NCBI RefSeq assembly: GCF_028554725.1
Contig: NC_071668.1
Span: 8,229,001-8,293,000 of the forward strand
Direction of reading: 5' to 3'
DNA: 64,000 nucleotides
Source: Zeugodacus cucurbitae
Taxonomy: Eukaryota > Arthropoda > Insecta > Diptera > Tephritidae
Shown here: positions 12,190-23,243 of the stretch, one piece after another
Position numbering within the stretch: position 1 is the stretch's first letter
Layout of the letters: every line of letters starts with the position of its first letter
Translations under genes and position numbers: made by a program
The notes under the pieces: generated by a model
Told to the model about the DNA's origin: nothing
Seen by the model: the letters and a program-made list of their open reading frames with translations, nothing else
The model's database searches: none

Positions 12190-12846
12190 CCAATGAACCC
12201 CTTCAAGAGAGATTTGGTAGGAGTCGCTAGGGCAGAGGCGCGGTGAGCTTCTTTACGGATGGGTCGAAGTTATTGGGGAAGGTTTGGGGATGAGTTTATT
12301 GTCGCGAACTTCTCATCAACTTCAGCCTCAGCCGTACTATTGTAGGGTTTTTCAAGCGAAAATGGCTGCTATAAAGGTTGCAGCGGATTTATTGCTGCAA
12401 AGCGCAGCATCCTTCAGAGAAGTGACGATCCACTTTTATAGTAGAGCGGCGATACTAGTCTTGACCTCGCTGACTCTGCGCAACTGCGTGGTGAAGAAAT
12501 AATATCAGTTGGATTGGATCATCCGCTATCATACTAGTTTAGGTGCCTGGTTACAGCGGAATCGCAGAAAATAGGAGCATCACTATCCTCTTGTAATTTA
12601 CTTCTGGATGGATGGGTCTCAGCTGAACTGAGAAAGCGCTGGACAGTCACTAACACTTGTTCTGTCGCAAGATCCTTCTGACCCAAAGTAAATCGTAAGA
12701 GGACTGCAGATTCGTGGTAGGTTCTAGGCGCTTTATCGATTCTTAAATTCAAGTGAAGTGATAAATTTTGGGCATCACAAAGGACTGCCCTTCATAGTCT
12801 AAGTGTGTTTCCATCCGGTGGGGAACAGCCATTGAACCCAACCTAA
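12190..12846 (+). mobile_element. RNase-H-bearing non-LTR retrotransposon relic
   Basis: Plus-strand remnants of a retrotransposon RNase H domain can be read with stops and frameshifts: FFTDGSKLLGK at 12244-12276, VFQAKMAAIKVAADLL around 12350-12400, a degraded second motif (IHFYSRAAIL) near 12430-12460, and VPGYSGIAENR near 12545, which corresponds to the family motif VPGHSGIAGNCRADE. The 3' part (CACAAAGGACTGCCCTTCAT, GGGGAACAGCC, then AACCCAACCTAA) is shared with the relic at 33110-33541. RNase H after the reverse transcriptase is found in I/R1/LOA-type elements. The 5' part is missing and the copy is dead. Confidence 0.7.
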
Positions 12847-15395
12847 TCTGAAATTAAAACATATTTCGGGTCAATGTTTTAAAATAGATTTTTCCACTTT
12901 GTACTGATTTATGTTTTGATAGAAGAACAAGGACAATGTTACCCAATAGTTACAGGATTGGGCATAGATAGTATGATGATCCTCCGAAACATTTTCATAA
13001 TATTGATGAAAAAAGTTTTATATAGTGGTTAGCATTTTTAGAAAAGACCTTCTTCTTTCTGAGTGCTTATAATTGAAATAAGTTTTAGTGAAATTTCAAT
13101 AATCTACGAATCCATAGTATTTAATGAATAACACATCTTCATCAAAAGCATTATAATATAATAATAATCGGTAAACAACAAAGACATTAAAATTAGAACA
13201 TTGCTCTTTCTAAAAAAGAAGGACATGATGCATATGTTCTACAAGCATTGAGAAAGACGCCTGTAGGGATGTTTCAAATCAGTTCAGTGAAACGATCACG
13301 GCTTTTGATGATCTTGTCGTTGTCAAATAGATTTTTTCTGACGACATTTAACTTAAATACAGAGAAGAATTCAGAGATATGTAAGTATGTGTGTGTGTGT
13401 GTGTGTATGAACTATACCAACAATAGCAACACTAATTTTCGTTGACTTTTGCTTTAGAGGAAAAACAGTCGAAACAGCAGGCGACATGCTTTTAGGGAAA
13501 TTTTCGCGCTAAAAACGGTGGACGCGCGCTGTTTTCATTCCACGAAAAATCAAATGACATTTAAGGACACTACTAACTAGTTGCTAGGATGTACGTTTTC
13601 TCATATAAATACACAACACATATTGGAGGATGTGAAGTCGAACATTTCTGTATTCTTGTATATATGTGTTTGAGTGTGTGTGCGCAGTTTGCGCGCCGTT
13701 GCGAGCTCCAGCAGCGTGCTATGAATATGCTACTTAGAGGTGTTTATGATGCTCACCTGCTGGGCGATGAATGAAACGCTATTTGCCAGCTATTTGGAAA
13801 CTATAATGTCTACTGAAGGTTTTATTTGCGACAACTGACTGGATGCATCCGCCAGCGTTACCTGTTTCCCGCTTATTGTACATCGCGTTGGTTTGGTTGG
13901 TTGGTTGAGAGCGCGAAAAATGAGACAATATAATTGTAGAATTGCGCGTTTGTGTGGAAATTTAGCGCTTCATTAGAACGTCAATCCGGCATTTGTTTGG
14001 CAAACAAACACAACATAATTGATACACATGAATATCTGCCATTGGTGATTGTTGCGAGGAGACAAGGCAGCTTTGAATGCGCATATTATCGGTGCTAATA
14101 GGAGGAGTGAGCGTGTTCTTCTGACGTTAATTAGACATTTCTTTCTTTATTGAGTTAGTTAACTGGGTGTATAATATGTCACCCGAGTAACTCGAGATTT
14201 TTATCACTGAAATATTAAAATGAAATAAAACATTTTTTTATTGCATTTCAGCAACTCTAAAAGACAGTTAGTTGTTAGTGATTTTGTAGTCCTTTGTTAC
14301 GCTTTACGCTTATTTGCCAAACAGTTTGTACAACTTTAATAGCTGTAAATTTCTAATCAATTCGTTGTGGCAAGTAGCGAAGCCACAACGTCTGTCACGC
14401 TGTTGTTCAGTTGCCAGCAAATATGTTGGATGCCAATAAATGTTGCCACTTATTCAACACATACATATGTACATATAACTGCTACACTAACAAACACTTA
14501 ATCTACACACATACATGCATACAAACATACACTGCTATGCAGTGCCAATTGTTATGTCCTTGATCAGGATGTCTTAATGATATTATCAGTGTATCGTTAT
14601 GTGCATACATACATACATATCTACGTACATGTTGGCCTTTCCATCCACCACATTTACTATGACAAATTAGCACAGCGAGCACGAACTCATATTGACACAT
14701 CCACCACAGTTTACCACATACCAAGCAATGTTGACATCGGTTAACCGAACAGCGACCACCACTATTCGTCTGTGTGACGGTGTAAATTGTACGGTGCGCT
14801 TGAAGTTTTTCAAATTCGAATTTATGCAGCAATTTAGTTGCAGCATGTGGTAGGTTATGTTTGGGATATGTGTATGGATTTCGTGGTCACAGCAACCTTG
14901 AGGAGGACACTGTGACCAAAAGGCCTCGTAACTGCAACGGTATCTGCAGTTGAAACCGAGCAATTTTGGTTGTTACGGTAGTATTTGAATTGACCAAAAA
15001 AAGTTTGCATGTTGTTATTGCTTAATGTAGAATTACTTAATATTGGCAGTGTTAAATATTTGGTATCTAGCTGAGCTTCTATCATTTTGTGCTGTTCTCT
15101 TGTTTATTATCCGATACTCAATAGTTCTTATATCTCCACAATAAACCTCCTTAAATCTACTTCTGAAGGTCAATAGATCTCTAGTTAAAAAATGACTTTG
15201 GTTTTCGATTTTACTTCGGTCTGAATTTCAATTAATGATTATTCGATTCATACAATACTTTCGGGGGAAACTCTTATGAGTAGTTAGTCAATGTCGGAAA
15301 ATTATTTCTGTCTTTAGACTCAAGGTCTCTCAAGTGTGTTTAGAATAGCTTTCGGCTACTTTGTCAAATACACACTTACCACTTTTATATTCTTA
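12847..15395. other. Intergenic DNA with GT microsatellite
   Basis: No supported gene. A (GT)n microsatellite lies at about 13387-13406, and CATA/TATG-type repeats occur near 14510-14530 and 14605-14620. Short open frames here show no domain and no matching exons. Confidence 0.4.
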
Positions 15396-16380
15396 AGTTA
15401 GGTTAGGTCAAGAGGTAGATCTCCGCAACTGCAGAAAGTCTCACTTTGACAGCTTCGATTGTCCTTTGTGACTCCAAATAATCCCAACGGATCGCAAGAC
15501 CCTCATAATTCGACAAAGTCTATTACAAAGTTCTTAAGTCGGCTAATATCGATTCCAGTTACTTCGCTGGATTCGCCGAGTTGTTTTAACCTTATTCTGG
15601 CGAATGCTGGACATTGAAGGAGGAAGTGCTTCGATGATTCCTCTTCGCCTTCCTCCAATTCCTCCAAGCAGCTTTACATTTATCATATCATTTCATAATT
15701 CGACAAAGTGCTTGGTCTAACAAAGTTCTTAAATCGGCTAATATCGATTCCAGTTACTTCGATGGATTCGCCTAGTTGTTTTAACCTTATTCTGGCGAAT
15801 GCTGGACATTGAAGGAGGAAGTGCTTCGATGATTCCTCTTCGCCTTCCTCCAATTCCTTCAAGCACCTTTGGCAACTAGCATCTGAGTTGATCCCTAATC
15901 TCACTGCATGCATACCTATTAAATGATTGCGGCGAGATGAGCCTTCCTAAGCAACAGCAGGTAGAAGCACCACCGAAAACCTCTTTACTGCATAGGTGAT
16001 GGTTGTTGTCCACCGTTTGGCGAACTCACTCGAAGCCAGTGTTTCCAGCGCTCTAGCGTAAGTGGACAACGGACTACCCACCCGCTTTCACTCCGACGTC
16101 AATGTTGCTAGGATACTCTCTCCTGTAAGCTAGTCCGCTCTGCAGTTTCCAGCTATTCCTCGGAGATCGGGTACCCACATAAGTCGGATAGCAAAATTGC
16201 TAAAAGCTATTAACAAGGGCGTAAGACATTTCTGATCGAGCCTTGGGACGGTTCTACAGTGCAGTGGTTCAAGTAAACAGGGATGTAAGCGACCTAACGG
16301 GAATTTTAGAGTGCGCCTGTGTAGAGCACCTTACAATTACCTTCTGATCTGTTCTAAAAATTCAACATTCCATTCTAGGG
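15396..16380 (-). mobile_element. RNase-H-bearing non-LTR retrotransposon relic, minus strand
   Basis: Read on the minus strand, the C-terminal part of a retrotransposon ORF2 is visible. GIAGNCRAD, the end of RNase H, lies near 16135-16170. It is followed by a degraded stretch and then by an open piece (15913-15683) with CQRC...HFLLQC, the C-x2-C...H-x4-C finger that ends many I/R1/LOA/Jockey-type proteins. The putative 3' tail is ACCTAACCTAAC on the minus strand (15397-15408), similar to the tails of the relics at 12190 and 33110. Stops and a 195-bp internal duplication show that it is inactive. Confidence 0.7.
15526..15868. repeat. 195-bp tandem duplication inside the retrotransposon relic
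   Basis: The stretch starting CAAAGTTCTTAA at 15526 is repeated from 15721, with a period of 195 bp and few differences (for example AAGTCGG versus AAATCGG). Each unit holds most of the zinc-finger coding region. The low divergence says the duplication is younger than the element. Confidence 0.85.
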
Positions 16381-17322
16381 AAGCGGATCTGATCCGATGA
16401 TATTATTCTATGAATTTCTTATTTGGACTCAAAAATATACTATCTTGAATATAATAATAAACAATTTTACCGAGAAAATATTTCCTTAGAAAGTATTTCA
16501 TTTTCCAATATGAAATTAAAAAAATATTTTCAAGCATCAAACAAGTTTTCAGTTTTTTTCGAAATATCTGCATTTTGCTACTATTCCAGAAAGATTAATT
16601 AAGATTCTCTAAAATATTATATAAAAGAAATGCACTTGAACTACAATAATTACTTATATAAATATAAAGATGTATTTATTCTTTCTATACTCGTATTCAC
16701 TTATTACAATTCCACTGGTCACATTAATTTTTCATAAGTCTGTTCGCATTCTCAGTTCTTTTGTGTTTTACAATTTCCGCGGTGGCGTCAAAGTTAATAG
16801 AAATTATTCTCGATTATTAATTGAGTTTACTCGATACACTCGTCAGAGTTTTGGTTGGGATAGGTACGCGTCTCTGCTAAAGATGTGGCGTATATCGGCT
16901 CTATATAGCAATTGTTTCCTTTATTCCGAGCGTTTTTTTATATTTTTATCTGGAAACCACACAATAGACCAGTTGTTGCGTGAAATTCTGTAATTAATCA
17001 AATTCACACGCTTCGTCATTCGAAAATGTTAACCATTGACCTAATGAATGGTTACGAAGTGGTAGGTGGAAAGCGTGAAAAGGATATGCGTGAAGCTACG
17101 CACCTTTAACTTGTACAAATACTGATGTTTTCGTGAATGCAAATATGTTTGATTGAAGAAATATGTATATTATGCATGTAAAACATGGAACTAATGCAAC
17201 CGGATGTAGTTCTCTTGATTGCAGTATTAAAGCTTTCGGAAGGTAGCTCTCTTGTTGTTTTCGATAACGGCTCGTGGTTATAAAATCGTTTTTCGGGTAT
17301 TTTCCAAGATTTTGTGCTTAAG
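16381..17322. other. Intergenic DNA, nothing recognised
   Basis: AT-rich DNA. A 107-codon open frame near 16670-16993 has no recognisable domain, no partner exon and unremarkable composition, so I do not call it a gene. Confidence 0.35.
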
Positions 17323-17804
17323 GTTACGCCATCATGTACTCATGAAAACCGGATGTTTTTTTACGATTTTTTTTACTTCTTTATTGCTAATTTAATACAT
17401 ATCTTAAGCTTTATAAATATTATAAAAAATTCTTTTAATTAAAAATGCCAGAGATATATGTATCCATTGCCGTGGATCGATTCTTCCGGAACCATGGATA
17501 CATTTTCTTTCTTCAAATTATTCAATCGAAAAAAAATCTTACCTGACTCTGTGGAAAATCCTTTTAGGAAGATGTATTTTAATTTTCAATTCAATCGGTT
17601 GAATAGTTTTTGAGTTATCGTGTATACCATCTCGAAAAATATTGTTTTGAAAAAAAAAACGCAAAAAAAGAAAAAAATGATGTACTCTTCTTTCGTAATT
17701 ATTGAGACATTGTTTTCGAAAACTTCTCAAAATACTATTTAGAATATAGACTTTAAAATTAAGCAAAAAAATATTTTTTTTTTGCAAATTCCAGGGTGGT
17801 GTAA
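17323..17804. mobile_element. Inverted-repeat element (MITE-like)
   Basis: The left end reads AAGGTTACGCCATCATG after TT. The right end, on the opposite strand, reads AAGGTTACACCACCCTGG. These form inverted repeats of about 16 bp with three mismatches. TTAA is present on the left (17321-17324) and a near-match TTTTAA on the right. The interior is AT-rich and non-coding. Confidence 0.5.
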
Positions 17805-19234
17805 CCTTTTAAGTGGTCAGAAGTAGATATGGATATGGAAATGTATAAAATGTTGCTATCTAAGAGTTTTCCTTTCTTGTGTAGTAGACTTATGTTCCGT
17901 GATTTTTTTAGGCACTTAAATAAATAGTCCAATCGGTTTTACATCGATCATTCAATGGCCAATTATACTCTGGAACTCAGTCCTCAGCGCTTATGTTTTC
18001 ATAAGCTCATGTTCAAATAAATAAATTTAATAATATTATTCGAAAGGTTATGTTTTCTAAAATATCCTGTGAAAACGGTAAGATCGTATCTTGAATAGTT
18101 TTTGAATGGAAGCGTTATAAACAGCGACCGATCGCAGGTATAAATGGCTAAAGTTAAAACTTTAAATGCGATTTTCTCGAAACGACATTTTACAAAATTG
18201 CGGCCACCATAACTCAAAGATATTTTTGATTAGTTGAAATTTGTGAATTTGGCAATAAAACACTGCTATTTTTTTTTAAATTGTACTATTATCAAGACTT
18301 TTTATAATTTTCAAAAATCATGTGTTACCTCCAACTTTAATAATATTTTCGAATTTTTTTGTTTCAACCACTCATTGGTCCAGAATCATGTCAGGAGTTG
18401 TGGAACTTTTTTGGCACCTCCGAGGACAGAACATAAATCGGTTATTTTTCAATATTAAAATAAATCTGAAAATAAACGTTATTAAGTCAAAATATTCAAT
18501 CGAGTAAATTCTTAAAAAAATTGCTAAAATCGCATAATTTATCTTGGGTTACACTGATTTAGCCCTTAGCCCCTTCAAGTCGATATAGTTCTGGTGCAAA
18601 CTATATTAAATATAAAACATATTAGTCTCATTCACCCTGAACATTTTACTACTTAAGTCGCTAACTATTATTCAGCAATTTCACTATTGACGGTAAGTTT
18701 GGCTCTATCTTCTGTTTTAGAAAAGTAAGAGTACTCTGAACGTTATTGTTCTGGAGAGTTCCTTTTTAAAGAACTCTTATCTTAATTTTATAATTTGACG
18801 AATAGGCTTAAATATATGTTGAATCATATAAATTCGAACATAAATGTCTAAAAACTGTCTATATATCCCGTGAAATTGAAACAGTGACCAACAATTTTCG
18901 CAACTTGGTTGATCGCGTTTTCGCTCTTTACAGTTGAGCTACTAACCAGGACTGACAGGAGGGCTTTGCAATCACGAGGATTTTAACATTCCAGACAGAG
19001 ATTAAGATATCGGTTATATTAATATTTGTAAATGATTGTTTGTATAGCCTAGTAGCGAGTTTCGCATGAGGTCACAACGGTACTCGGACGGATGATTTAA
19101 AGTTTTCACTCTCTGAAAGATACTATGTTGGTGCAAAGTGATACCCATTGTATAGAATTTTAAGGTTTCCTGTCTATTACCATTGAATTTCTCGATAATA
19201 ATTTACCTTTTTAGGTTCATTTACATACTATATA
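17805..19234. other. Intergenic DNA with a MITE terminus
   Basis: Mostly AT-rich and non-coding. Near 18545-18566, GGGTTACACTGATTTAGCCC followed by TTAG closely resembles an end of the GGGGCTATACC MITE family (see 42365-42748). Upstream text at about 18060-18120 (AGATCGTATCTTGAATAG, TTTTTGAATGGAAGCG) resembles the interior of the 50015 copy. A truncated family copy probably occupies about 18050-18566. Confidence 0.4.
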
Positions 19235-19732
19235 CAGCTGTGTTTATTGAAATAGAAGTGCAACTAAACCCCATTTTATCTGGCGAGTATCAAAATGGAC
19301 TAATATCCTTTGTTTAGATGAGGCCAAACTGGTCTCGTTTGGTGGAGCAGGTTCTAGACAGTATGGCCAAATTATAAAGTCAAGGTGTTAAAGCACTGTG
19401 GTGAGTTCAAATCGCTTTTCGCAAACCCCAAACAAGTTTTGATATGCCGGTGACTAAGTAAAAACATTTTTCGAGGGTTTTGTGCAATCAAATATTTATT
19501 CTACAATCATCGTAGAATGGTTACGACGCAGATCTAAAACTTCAGCAATTTGTACTTTGGCGTATGACAAGTTTTTCGATTTTCATTTTATATTTTATGG
19601 TACCGAATGCCATCTCTAAGCTCAAGGATCAAATACAATATACCAATACACTCTAATCTCAATATCATTGTTATAGTGAATTCCCATTAAAATCACATTT
19701 AACAACATAATCAAACTACTACTACTATTTAC

Positions 19733-21570
19733 TGAAGAGGGAAGCGAGACGCATCTGCAGACAAAAAAAGAAAGAGGCCGAAATGCGTGAGTACGAAGAG
19801 CTTGAGAAGCTGGCAGACAGAGGGAATGCTCGAAAATATTATGAAAAAATGAAGCGACTTAACGAAGGTTTCAAGACCGGAGCATCCTCATGTAGAGACC
19901 AAGGTGGTAATCTGGTAACCGATGTCCAGGGCATACTGGGATTATGGAGGGAACACTTCTCCGACCTGCTGAATGGCAGTGAGAGTACAACACCAGGAGA
20001 TGGCGAACCCGATCCCCCAATCGATGACGATGGAACAGATGTTCCATTACCCGACCATGAAGAAATTCGAATAGCAATTACCCGCTTGAAGAACAACAAA
20101 GCAGCGGGGGCCGATAGATTACCGGCAGAACTATTCAAATACGGCGGCGAAGAACTGATAAGGTGCATGCATCAGCTTCTTTGCAGAATATGGTCGGAAG
20201 AAAGCATGCCTGACGATTGGAATCTCAGTGTGCTCAGCCCAATCCATAAAAAGGGAGATCCCACAGTCTGCGCCAATTACCGTGGGATCAGCCTCCTAAA
20301 TATCGCATACAAGGTTCTATCGAGCGTACTGTGTGAAAGACTAAAACCCACCATCAACAAACTGATTGGACCTTATCAGTGTGGCTTTAGACCTGGAAAA
20401 TCGACAACTGACCAGATATTCACCATGCGCCAAATTTTGGAGAAGACCCGTGAAAAGAGGATCGACACACACCACCTTTTTGTCGATTTTAAAGCGGCTT
20501 TCGACAGCACGAAAAGGAGCTGCCTTTACGCCGCGATGTCTGAATTTGGTATCCCCGCAAAACTAATACGGCTATGTAAATTGACGTTGAGCAACACCAA
20601 AAGCTCCGTCATGATTGGGAAGGACCTCTCCGAGCCGTTCGATACCAAACAAGGTTTCAGACAAGGTGACTCACTATCGTGCGACTTCTTTAACCTGATG
20701 CTGGAAAAAATTATAAGAGCTGCAGAGCTAAACAGAGAAGGTACTATCTTCTACAAGAGTGTACAGCTCCTGGCGTATGCCGATGATATTGATATCGGAA
20801 GCAACAACCGCGCCGTTTGTTCTGCTTTTTCCCGCATGGATAAGGAGGCGAAGCGAATGGGTCTGGAGGTGAATGAGGACAAGACGAAATATCTCCTGTC
20901 ATCAAGCAAATAGTCGGCGCATTCGCGTCTTGGCTCCCACATCACTGTTGACAGTCATAACTTCGAGGTCGTAGATAATTTCGTATACCTGGGAACCAGC
21001 ATCAACAACACGAACAGTGTCAGCCTCGAAATCCAACGCAGAATAACTCTTGCTTACAGGTGCTACTTTGGACTGAGTAGGCAATTGAACAGTAAAGTCC
21101 TCTCTCGACGAACCAAAATCAAACTCTACAAGTCGCTTATCATTCCCGTCCTGCTTTACGGTGCAGAAGTTTGGACGATATTAACATCAGATGAGACGAC
21201 ACTAGTAGTTTTCGAGAGGAAAATTTTGCGCAAGATTTATGGTCCTCAGAACATTGGCAACGGCGAATACCGCAGACGATGGAACGATGAGCTGTACGAG
21301 TTATACGACGACATTGACATAGTTCAGCGAATAAAAAGACAGCGGCTACGCTGGCTAGGTCATGTTGTACGAATTGATGAAAACACTCCAGCACTGAAAG
21401 TGTTCGATGCAGTACCCGCCGGAGGAAGCCGAGGAAGGGGAAGGCCTCCACTCCGTTGGAGGGACCAGGTGGAGAGCGACGTGGTTACACTTGGGATCTC
21501 CAACTGGCGCCGAACTGCGAAGGAGAGAGAGAGGTGGCGCACTATCGTCGATTCGGCTATAACCGGCTAA
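19733..21570 (+). pseudogene. Retrotransposon reverse transcriptase ORF2 fragment with one in-frame stop
   Basis: From 19783 the frame is open for 376 codons. It shows RT motifs: [28 protein letters not shown] (first catalytic Asp), GFRQGDSLSCDFFNLML and the YADD box at residues 332-335 of this piece. The frame hits a TAG at 20911-20913 and continues in the same frame from 20914 to a TAA at 21568-21570. There it encodes VYLGTSIN, KLYKSLIIPVLLYGAEVW, RLRWLGHVVR and GRGRPPLRWRDQVESD. A single stop is therefore the only visible lesion in the retained part. The N-terminal endonuclease is absent, so it cannot retrotranspose by itself. Confidence 0.85.
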
Positions 21571-21598
21571 ACGGTTGCAACGCCAATCACATACATAC
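19733..21598 (+). mobile_element. RTE-like non-LTR retrotransposon, 5'-truncated
   Basis: About 1.87 kb flanked by a perfect 12-bp target-site duplication, ACTACTATTTAC, at 19721-19732 and 21599-21610. It holds the reverse transcriptase and C-terminal part of ORF2. The 5' end (endonuclease) is missing, the usual outcome of target-primed reverse transcription. The 3' end is CGCCAATCACATACATAC, a short microsatellite-like tail rather than poly-A, as in RTE-type elements. Related copies are at 50251-50754 (close) and 46020-46560 (distant). The clade assignment is by motif resemblance. Confidence 0.88.
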
Positions 21599-21610
21599 AC
21601 TACTATTTAC
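21599..21610 (+). repeat. Right target-site duplication of the RTE insertion
   Basis: ACTACTATTTAC, identical to 19721-19732. Together they bracket the 19733-21598 insertion. Confidence 0.88.
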
Positions 21611-21758
21611 GAATTTATAATTTTTTCAGCACTTTTCGCTGAAGAAAATCAAAAATTGATATTTTAATGCAAGAGATCAACTAACGAAAAGGAATATATA
21701 AGAAAATCAGTTATATATTTTCCCTTCCGTTGCACTGCTATTTCAATGAACACAGCTC

Positions 21759-21895
21759 TATGTTCTTCGAGTTAGAGAGACTTTCGAGTAACGAAGGATA
21801 ATTTGTATGAAATTTGATTACAATTGCCAATTCAAGAGTTCGAGATATGGAGAATTTCAAGTTATAGAAGTACGGGTTATAGAATTTTAACTGTA
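21759..21895. repeat. Degraded pogo/Tigger-like MITE fragment
   Basis: Shares AATTTGTATGAAATTTGA, ATTGCCAATTCAAGAGTTCG and GAGATATGGAGAA with the MITE at 63045-63202, and ends with TTTTAACTGTA, a weak match to that family's terminus. The left end is not clear. Confidence 0.5.
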
Positions 21896-22730
21896 TATTG
21901 TACATATAATATTTATTTTTTTAATTTTTTTTATAATTTTATTTTTATTTTAATTAAATAATTAATTATCGATTAATAGCGCCGCTCATTTTATTTTCGA
22001 CTAAAAGGAAGAATAGCATTCGTTAACTATTTATAATTTAATTAAATACTAAAGTTAAGAAAATTGGAGAAATCGCTAATATATTAAATATATTATTGCT
22101 TTCTATTAGACCTATGTATTTTTACTGCTTCTAATTATGCATATAAATAACAACACTAAAGCAAATTTGAAAATTAATATTTTTGTAGTATTTTGCTTTC
22201 TTACTGCTTTCGAAAAAAATATCAGCTCCAAACTCTTATCGGTCGTACCATTCGAGACGGTCATTTTATGGGGCCATTATTTGTAGCCTAATTTGAACAA
22301 ATCGTCAAAAATATGTACATATATGAAATATATGCTCAACAACGTGTTAATGATGTGCATATAATGTATATATCTACATATTACTACATTTATATGTATG
22401 TATGTATCATTTGTTTGTATATACTTATTTGTATACAGAAATGCCTCAAAAACGCCCACTTAATTTTATTGTATTAAACATTGCGGCTTTGTGCTGTGGT
22501 TCACCGACTCATAAAGCAAATATCAAACAAACCTAGTGTATATTTTAAAATAGCAAAAAGTGAGATGGAAAATGCGTTCACGCTTTTGATTGGCTGGCTG
22601 GTTAGTAGTTGTGCTCGAAAAACTAGCTCAAATTTGTATTTTTTTTTCTTACTTTACCTGATTGCAACGCTTGCTACTTGAGTGTACGTACCAACAATTT
22701 GACAGCGATGGCCGGCATCTTGTTGAAAAT

Positions 22731-22790
22731 CACAACAACACCAACTATGAAATAAGTTTGCCTGTTGCCGGTTTCATAGTTGGTTGTTGT
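22731..22790. repeat. Inverted repeat upstream of paired
   Basis: The left arm CAACAACACCAACTATGAAA and the right arm TTTCATAGTTGGTTGTTGT pair almost completely (11 bp perfect next to the loop) around a spacer of about 20 bp. It lies roughly 450-510 bp upstream of the paired start codon. Confidence 0.6.
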
Positions 22791-23046
22791 TTTACACAAA
22801 CAACACATGTATTTGTCTCAAATTGAGCACTCCAGAAACCTACACTAAGAGTCGACGATCTTGGCATAAGATCGACAAGTTAGTCAGTTATGAAGTTGCT
22901 ACGAAACAGGCAACACAACATACGCAATAAGTTATTTCCGTTACGGAAATTTGTAAAATTCATTCGTCCGTCAAACTAATAAAGTGTTGTGTGTACTGTT
23001 AAGTTAAATTTGTGTAAATGGAAAATATAGTACAACCAATTAACGG

Positions 23047-23056
23047 TATATAAATA
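23047..23056 (+). promoter_or_regulatory. Candidate TATA box of paired
   Basis: TATATAAATA lies 188-197 bp upstream of the start codon, leaving room for a leader of about 165 nt. A second TATATAAAAA at 23197-23206 is closer than usual to the ATG. The choice between them is a guess without transcript data. Confidence 0.3.
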
Positions 23057-23243
23057 ATTAAACAAAGTGATAATAATATAACAAACACCAATTTGTTTTA
23101 AAATAAGTGACAATCCAAAAAAAAAAACTTTACACGTATTTTGAGTTAGTGCGGTATTTGTGCGTATATAGCAATACCCACTACTAAAGTGTTGGATATA
23201 TAAAAAATAAATCTCACAAATTCCACTTGGAAGCTGAAAAACA

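Larger units (their letters stand above)
19235..21758 (+). mobile_element. Tc1-like transposon relic, host of an RTE insertion
   Basis: Inverted ends CAGCTGTGTTTATTGAAATA (left) and, on the other strand, GAGCTGTGTTCATTGAAATA (right) extend to about 30 bp. Each is next to a TA dinucleotide (19233-19234 and 21759-21760). The left interior keeps a transposase fragment on the plus strand, ILCLDEAKLVSFGGAGS near 19300-19350, the region of the second catalytic Asp in Tc1-family DDE transposases, followed by stops. Without the RTE copy the relic is about 0.65 kb, so it had already lost most of its sequence. It is inactive. Confidence 0.72.
21896..23243 (+). promoter_or_regulatory. Upstream region of paired
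   Basis: No open frame of note. It contains an imperfect inverted repeat (22731-22790) and a TATA-like TATATAAATA at 23047-23056. Pair-rule genes have stripe enhancers that can lie several kb away on either side. I cannot delimit them by eye. Confidence 0.4.

Noticed and set aside
14503..14963. Overlapping Cys-rich minus-strand frames of 109 and 98 codons
   Set aside because: The cysteines come from CATA/TGTATG-type repeats and irregular sequence. There is no motif spacing and no splice support.
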